A stretch of DNA of 26,804 nt. Source: JBJXFE01 sp046153875. Lineage in GTDB: Bacteria; Planctomycetota; Phycisphaerae; Phycisphaerales; UBA1924. Below the pieces are notes generated by a model. It did not search any database. It was given only the letters and a program-made list of their open reading frames with translations, and was not told the origin of the DNA. Below are positions 23,504-26,804 of the stretch, piece by piece (positions within the stretch are counted from its first letter, which is position 1; each line of letters starts with the position of its first letter). The stretch spans positions 1-26,804 of the forward strand of contig JBJXFE010000019.1 in the NCBI GenBank assembly GCA_046153875.1. Reading direction: 5' to 3'. Made by a program: the position numbers and the translations under genes.

Positions 23504-23628
23504 GTCGAGCCTCCTTCCGTCGTTCGCTGCCCCATCCACCCGCCGGATCCGCGCGGCCCGCATCCGCGTGCAACGGCCCGCATCGGCATGACCCGCCGCC
23601 CCCCCCCCCGCTGACCTTCTCCGCAGCC

Positions 23629-23644
23629 CTCCGTGGCCCTCCGT
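23629..23644. repeat. CACGGAGGGCC-type dispersed repeat, copy 2 (inverted)
   Basis: CTCCGTGGCCCTCCGT is the exact reverse complement of 20910-20925 and sits in a CCCTCCGTGG tandem (23627-23650). A run of 11 C lies just upstream (23599-23609) in the same 164-nt gap between the membrane protein and the peptidase. Confidence 0.8.
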
Positions 23645-23667
23645 GGCCCTCAGTGTTAAATCTCCCC

Positions 23668-24021
23668 CTACGTCCGCCGCAGCTCCTCCGCCTCCAGCTT
23701 CCGCGCCTCGGCCTGCCGATACCGCACGACGACCACCGGCAGCAGCGACCCCATCACCACCGTCGTGATGCCGCCGATCAGCACCAGCCCGTACCACACG
23801 TGGTACGGCTGTCCGATGATCACGGCGAAGACGCCGGCCGAGAGCCCCGCAATCCCGACGGCCAGCGCACCGATGAACGCGCCGAGCACCAGCCGCTTCG
23901 CCATCCCCCGCGGCGCGAGCACCCCCGCGGCCGCCCCGAGCAGCCCGACCAGCGTGCCGAACCCGCCGCCCCCGATGGATCCGACCAGCACCGAATCCTG
24001 GAACGACCACCATTCCGTCAT
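23668..24021 (-). CDS. Membrane protein paired with DUF2089 regulator
   Basis: A 117-aa protein, MTEWWSFQDSVLVGSIGGGG, with three hydrophobic spans (about 12-36, 45-69, 76-100) and a charged C-terminal helix (RQAEARKLEAEELRRT). No enzyme motif is seen. Its ATG overlaps the regulator's TGA (ATGA), so translation is coupled. Residues 71-80 (QPYHVWYGLV) are encoded by a 31-nt sequence that is repeated exactly in the non-coding segment at 24645-24675. Family not recognised. Confidence 0.72.
   Translation of the reverse strand: MTEWWSFQDSVLVGSIGGGGFGTLVGLLGAAAGVLAPRGMAKRLVLGAFIGALAVGIAGLSAGVFAVIIGQPYHVWYGLVLIGGITTVVMGSLLPVVVVRYRQAEARKLEAEELRRT
23782..23812. repeat. 31-nt palindromic repeat, copy inside a coding sequence
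   Basis: This block is identical to 24645-24675. Its core (23789-23808) is a 9-bp perfect stem CCGTACCAC / GTGGTACGG with the two-base loop AC. Here it encodes the QPYHVWYGLV segment of the membrane protein. Confidence 0.95.
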
Positions 24022-24353
24022 GACCCACCTCCTTCGCCCGGCGCGTTCGTCGCGCGCCCGGCCTGTTGACGCCGCATCAACTCCCGGATCGCCCGCGCCG
24101 CCGTCGGCGCCAGCTCCCCCCGCTCCACCAGCGTCGCGAGCAGCTCGCTCACCGGGTCCCGCTCCCGCCCCTCCACCGCCGCCCGCAGCCGCTCGATCAC
24201 CTTGTCCAGCCGTGTGCGGATCGTCGGGTACGACACCCCGTACACCGTCGCCAGGTCCTTGATGGACCCGGACTTGAGCACCAGCTCCACGATCAGGTCC
24301 TGGTCCTCAGCCGGCAGGCGAGTCAGCGGGCTGGTTTGATTTGTTGAAGTCAC
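24018..24353 (-). CDS. DUF2089-type helix-turn-helix regulator
   Basis: A 111-aa protein. Residues about 12-58 form a sigma-4/ECF-like HTH (LPAEDQDLIVELVLKSGSIK, then DLATVYGVSYPTIRTRLDKVIERL), the arrangement seen in DUF2089 proteins. A Gln/Gly-rich tail follows. The GTG start is supported by a full promoter just upstream and no ribosome binding site. The gene overlaps the downstream membrane protein by four bases, so the pair is likely a regulator and its target. Palindromes of TTGAA/TTCAA at the promoter suggest autoregulation (inference). Confidence 0.8.
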   Translation of the reverse strand: MTSTNQTSPLTRLPAEDQDLIVELVLKSGSIKDLATVYGVSYPTIRTRLDKVIERLRAAVEGRERDPVSELLATLVERGELAPTAARAIRELMRRQQAGRATNAPGEGGGS

Positions 24354-24358
24354 CTTGC

Positions 24359-24388
24359 GTATTATTCAATCTATTTTCGTTTTGTCAA
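24359..24388 (-). promoter_or_regulatory. Consensus promoter of the DUF2089 gene (leaderless)
   Basis: On the minus strand TTGACA (24383-24388) is followed by 18 nt and TAATAC (24359-24364), then five bases and the GTG at 24353. This is the clearest promoter in the window and shows that the close -10/start layout occurs with a full -35. Confidence 0.75.
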
Positions 24389-24395
24389 CTGGCGA

Positions 24396-24410
24396 TTGAA
24401 GAATATTCAA
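24396..24410. promoter_or_regulatory. Candidate operator TTGAA-N5-TTCAA
   Basis: A palindrome lies directly upstream of the -35 of the DUF2089 promoter. Other TTGAA/TTCAA half-sites are at 24344-24348 and 24365-24369, the latter beside the -10. The regulator itself is the natural candidate to bind; not proven. Confidence 0.4.
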
Positions 24411-24424
24411 CTAGCCGCCGTGCC

Positions 24425-24635
24425 ACCGACCACGTTCCACCGATCACGTGCTACCGACCACGCCGCTCTCGGGTTCTCTCTCTATGGCTCCTACCCACCC
24501 TACCCCGGCGCGGTCGGTGCATCGCGCAGTGGAGCCGCAAGGTGGTTCGCACCGACCGCGCGGCGTAGGCAGAGTAGAGCAGGTAGAAGGCCGTAGAGCC
24601 GCGTGGTCGGTGGCACGAGTTGCACCACGGTCGGT
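24425..24635. repeat. Array of seven ACCGACCACG-like 10-mers
   Basis: Forward copies lie at 24425, 24439 and 24453 (exact 14-nt period) and at 24551. Inverted copies lie at 24509-24518, 24602-24611 and 24626-24635. The consensus is ACCGAYCRYG. The outer 14-mers TGCCACCGACCACG (24421-24434) and its reverse complement (24602-24615) bracket most of the array. Confidence 0.75.
24508..24561. repeat. 13-bp perfect inverted repeat
   Basis: GCGCGGTCGGTGC (24508-24520) and its exact reverse complement (24549-24561) are separated by 28 nt. No T-tract follows, so a terminator is not implied. Confidence 0.8.
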
Positions 24636-24644
24636 GCCACCTGC

Positions 24645-24675
24645 CACCAGCCCGTACCACACGTGGTACGGCTGT
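24645..24675. repeat. 31-nt palindromic repeat, intergenic copy
   Basis: Identical over 31 nt to 23782-23812, including the 9-bp stem with two-base loop (24652-24671). This copy is non-coding and immediately precedes direct repeat A. Confidence 0.95.
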
Positions 24676-24758
24676 GCCCTGTCTCGCTGCCGAAGGTCCG
24701 CCGCGGCGGATCTCGCTGTCTCGCTATTTGCTGTAGAGCGCAGCGTCACCCCCGGAAC
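24676..24758. repeat. Direct repeat A flanking the fusion gene
   Basis: Starts GCCCTGTCTCGCTG, then has an extra ~22-nt block containing the perfect palindrome TCCGCCGCGGCGGA (24697-24710). It continues CTCGCTGTCTCGCTATTTGC to a CAGCG-T-CACCCCCGG end, and matches copy B at 26592-26654 over the parts outside the block. Confidence 0.85.
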
Positions 24759-24964
24759 ACGCCCCCACCCCCCTTTCCTTTCCAGCGCTGAAGGGGCGAG
24801 CGGTGGTTGCCAGAGCTTGCTCGCCGTGGCGAGGCGAGCCGTAGTGACCAAGCACGCCGGGTAAACGGGCAAGCCGTGGCACGTCTGATCGAGCTACCTG
24901 TCGAGCTACACTGTCCCCGGAATCTGGTTTTTTTCAGGAACTCCGGGCGTTCGAGTGACCGGTC

Positions 24965-26545
24965 GTGGAACCGTACACCGTCTATCCGCTTCCGGGTCAA
25001 CCCCTCGTTCCGAGCGCGTTGCGCCGGCACTTGGGACATGTCCGCGTGCGCTGCGGGGCGAGTGTTTCCGGGCCCATTCGCTTCAGCGATCTCGGTGCGG
25101 ATTGCTGGACGCGCTGGGGCGCGGAGGATTGCCGTCGGATCGGCGAAGGAGTCGTGCTAGCGCTGCAGGCGCGCCGGGGTTGCTTCCCGGACGAGGTTTT
25201 GAACCTCCGGCTGGTTTCCTCTGTCCCCCCCGATGGCGTTCTCTCCATCCGGGTGAGCGGCCGGACGCGCAATCGCCTGGCCTCGCTGGGGCTGCTGGCG
25301 AGTCCCGCCCGCTGGCGCCGTACGACCCTCAGGCAACTGCTGATACGGCCGGGGTTCGGCGCGCGGTGCCTGCTGGAGCTTCTGCTCGCGCTGGAGTCCC
25401 AGGGATCACGGGGGCGGGGCAGGCCGCGACAGGGTGCCCGGGCGAGTGCGGCGGAGGAGTTCCGGGCGATCGCGCACGCCTTCCTGCGCGCCCGGAGCGC
25501 ACAGATTGCCCTGGCGTACCTGGAGTTTGACGGCGAGCCTCCGACGTTGCAGAGCGTCGGCCGCCGGTTCGGGATCACGCGCGAGCGGGTGCGGCAGATC
25601 TGTAGCACGCTGGCCGAAGCGGTCCAGGCGATGCCGCCCCATGCGCCCGCCCTGATGGGCGCGGTCGGCGCCCTGGAGCGCATGCGCCCGGTGTCGGTGC
25701 ACGGATTCGCCGCGTGGGCACGCGGGACGTGGGGAGCGCGTCCGGCGCCGTCGCTCGAGTCGCTGGCCCGCATCTGGGGCGTCCTCGGGCGTCCTGTGCC
25801 GCTCGCGCGTCTGCCCGATGGGACGCATCTGGCCGCCCCGGAGGACGCGGCGTTGGCGGACGCGGTCACCCGGACGGCGCGGATAAAGAGCATGTCAACG
25901 GTGGCGTGGGTCGTCGAGCGCGCGTCGCGGACGCTGGGGCGAGCCGTCGATGATCGGGCCGCGCGATCCATCATCACCGGGATCGCGGGCGTGCGATGGC
26001 TCGACGACGCGCACCGCTGGTTCTTCAACCCAAGGCCCGCGTGGACCTCCCGGATGATCACGGTCATCCGCAAAGTGATGGCGGTCGCGCCCCGGGTCCG
26101 CCTGCGCGACCTGCAAGCCCGGCTGCGCCGCGCCGACCAGCGTCGCAGCGCCGCCGGGATCGCCCCGCCCCGGGCCGTCCTCGCCGAGTTCTGCCGGCAC
26201 CTGCCGTTCTGCCGCGTGGAGGGCGAGGAGGTGATCGCGGATCCGGCTCCGCGCCCGGAGAAGGCGCTCCGGGGAGCCGACCTTGTCCTGGCGCGGGTGT
26301 TGCGCGCGCACGGGCCCCTGATGGCGCGCCATGAGCTCGAGGAGCTCTGCCGCGGGCGCGGCATGAACCGGGCGACGTTCCGTAATCTCCTGCACTTCTC
26401 TCCGATCATCGCGCGCTGCGCGCCCTCGGTCTACGGCCTGGTCGGGAGCCGGGTCGATCGGGGTGCGCTCCGGGCCCTCGCTCGACCGGCCCGGCCTCAG
26501 CGGGTGCTTCTGGACCACCGCCGGACGTCGGCACCGGGACCTTGA
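24965..26545 (+). CDS. Alpha-CTD-like / sigma region 4-like / winged-helix fusion protein
   Basis: A 526-aa soluble protein. About 100-145 resembles the RNA polymerase alpha C-terminal domain (R-N-R-L-A-S-L-G-L, T-T-L-R-Q-L-L, then PGFGARCLLELLLALE, cf. family G-x-G-x-x-S-L-x-E-I). About 190-215 is a sigma-70 region 4.2-like HTH (LQSVGRRFGITRERVRQIC). About 300-357 and 365-427 are two basic winged-helix-like units. About 435-495 is a HARE/RpoE-delta-like winged helix (VLRAHGPLMARHELEELCRG and S-P-I-I-A-R-C-A-P-S-V-Y-G-L-V-G). No catalytic motif. It lacks sigma region 2, so it cannot be a normal sigma factor; a transcription or DNA-associated regulator is inferred. The frame opens after a TGA at 24956, making GTG 24965 the earliest start; no strong ribosome binding site is seen. 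Confidence 0.75.
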   Translation: MEPYTVYPLPGQPLVPSALRRHLGHVRVRCGASVSGPIRFSDLGADCWTRWGAEDCRRIGEGVVLALQARRGCFPDEVLNLRLVSSVPPDGVLSIRVSGRTRNRLASLGLLASPARWRRTTLRQLLIRPGFGARCLLELLLALESQGSRGRGRPRQGARASAAEEFRAIAHAFLRARSAQIALAYLEFDGEPPTLQSVGRRFGITRERVRQICSTLAEAVQAMPPHAPALMGAVGALERMRPVSVHGFAAWARGTWGARPAPSLESLARIWGVLGRPVPLARLPDGTHLAAPEDAALADAVTRTARIKSMSTVAWVVERASRTLGRAVDDRAARSIITGIAGVRWLDDAHRWFFNPRPAWTSRMITVIRKVMAVAPRVRLRDLQARLRRADQRRSAAGIAPPRAVLAEFCRHLPFCRVEGEEVIADPAPRPEKALRGADLVLARVLRAHGPLMARHELEELCRGRGMNRATFRNLLHFSPIIARCAPSVYGLVGSRVDRGALRALARPARPQRVLLDHRRTSAPGP

Positions 26546-26804
26546 CTCTCCGGGCGGACGCGCGCCGCGCCCAAGCGGCCCTGTTTTCCCTGCCCTGTCT
26601 CGCTGTCTCGCTGTTTCGCTATTTGCCGTAAAACCCAGCGACACCCCCGGGAACCGACGCCTACCAGGCCGAACCTGAAGAGCTTGTGAACGTTTCGGGC
26701 GTTGCCTCACGGGTGCTTCGTTGTCGGAGCGGCGTCCTCGGGCTCCTGTGTCTTCGGGGTCCTACAGCGGCGGCATCGGCCGGCCCACCAGGGCTCCGGC
26801 GAAG
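26546..26804. other. Right-end segment with no supported gene
   Basis: Contains direct repeat B. No open frame with start signals is seen. On the minus strand a short frame entering from the right edge ends at a TAG (26762-26764, last residues G-A-L-V-G-R-P-M-P-P-L) and could be the tail of a gene beyond the window, but it is too short to support. Confidence 0.4.
26592..26654. repeat. Direct repeat B flanking the fusion gene
   Basis: Reads GCCCTGTCTCGCTGTCTCGC, then TGTTTCGCTATTTGCCGT and a CAGCG-A-CACCCCCGGG end. The first part is itself a period-8 repeat (CTGTCTCG, CTGTCTCG, CTGTTTCG, from 26595). It is about 85% identical to the matching parts of copy A, in the same orientation. Confidence 0.85.

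Larger units (their letters stand above)
24411..24964. other. Repeat-rich non-coding segment upstream of the fusion gene
   Basis: No gene is supported; open frames here are low-complexity. The segment holds seven copies of a 10-mer in both orientations (24425-24635), a 13-bp inverted repeat (24508-24520 / 24549-24561), the 31-nt palindromic repeat (24645-24675), a perfect 14-nt palindrome (24697-24710), direct repeat A (24676-24758) and a TACACT (24907-24912) that could be the -10 of the next gene. An AT-rich stretch borders its left end. Confidence 0.6.

Noticed and set aside
23504..24028. In-frame N-terminal extension of the M16-family peptidase
   Set aside because: It overlaps the membrane protein gene on the same strand, is Gly/Arg/Ala-rich, and the GTG at 23503 has a strong ribosome binding site followed by a signal peptide.
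26762..26804. Tail of a gene entering from the right edge on the minus strand
   Set aside because: Only about 13 residues are visible and no family can be tested; all three frames are equally plausible.
1..26804. tRNA, rRNA or riboswitch genes
   Set aside because: I looked for tRNA T-loop and anticodon-arm patterns, conserved 16S/23S stretches and common riboswitch cores upstream of ilvE, pheT and upp, and saw nothing convincing.

Overview
This window is very GC-rich (well above 60% by eye) and densely coded. It most resembles a planctomycete, probably of the Phycisphaerae/Phycisphaerales type. The support is an exported Asp-box protein with a C-terminal dockerin-like calcium-binding repeat, an RCC1-repeat protein with a planctomycete-style PEP-CTERM tail (I-P-A-P-G, hydrophobic stretch, R-R-R), and many planctomycete-type small membrane proteins. 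There are no rRNA or tRNA genes and no CRISPR array. The lineage call is inference from protein style, not from a marker gene.

Layout. 1-430: the 3' end of an IS5-type transposase abuts a decapitated membrane protein. 557-2314: a DUF1801 protein and an AraC/GyrI-like regulator, separated by a non-coding gap with long G and C runs. 2389-4107 (minus): two small membrane proteins, a 60-aa protein and an exported cyclophilin. 4217-7506 (minus): ilvE with its terminator, and an unusually short pheT. 7603-10089 (plus): a lipoprotein and an HscA-type Hsp70. 10170-11712: a small membrane protein, then a yeast-FCY1-like cytosine deaminase divergent from upp, together a cytosine-to-UMP salvage pair. 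11731-15540: a large patatin-like protein divergent from a ChaN-like lipoprotein. 15641-18339: the exported Asp-box/dockerin and RCC1/PEP-CTERM pair. 18416-20906: an ECF-type sigma factor, its probable anti-sigma partner, and clpS. 21149-23503: a 2-hydroxyacid dehydrogenase converging on an M16-family peptidase. 23668-24353 (minus): a DUF2089 regulator overlapping a membrane protein. 24354-24964: a repeat-rich non-coding segment. 24965-26545: a 526-aa protein that appears to fuse an RNA polymerase alpha-CTD-like module, a sigma region 4-like helix-turn-helix and several winged-helix units, flanked by direct repeats.

Two signals stand out. First, at least eight genes have a TAnnnT -10 hexamer (TACACT, TACGCT, TACGAT, TATCGT or TAATAC) ending only 5-7 nt before the start codon, with no Shine-Dalgarno sequence. 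This predicts leaderless mRNAs. Other genes, mainly operon-internal genes and genes for exported proteins, instead carry clear GGAG-type ribosome binding sites. Second, the right end combines the alpha-CTD/sigma-4 fusion gene with an array of 10-mers in both orientations, a perfect palindrome, and a 31-nt palindromic repeat that also lies inside a coding sequence 0.8 kb away. This is the best candidate in the window for an undescribed system. Simple repeats of period 8, 10, 14, 15 and 20 nt recur through the window, in promoters and inside genes.
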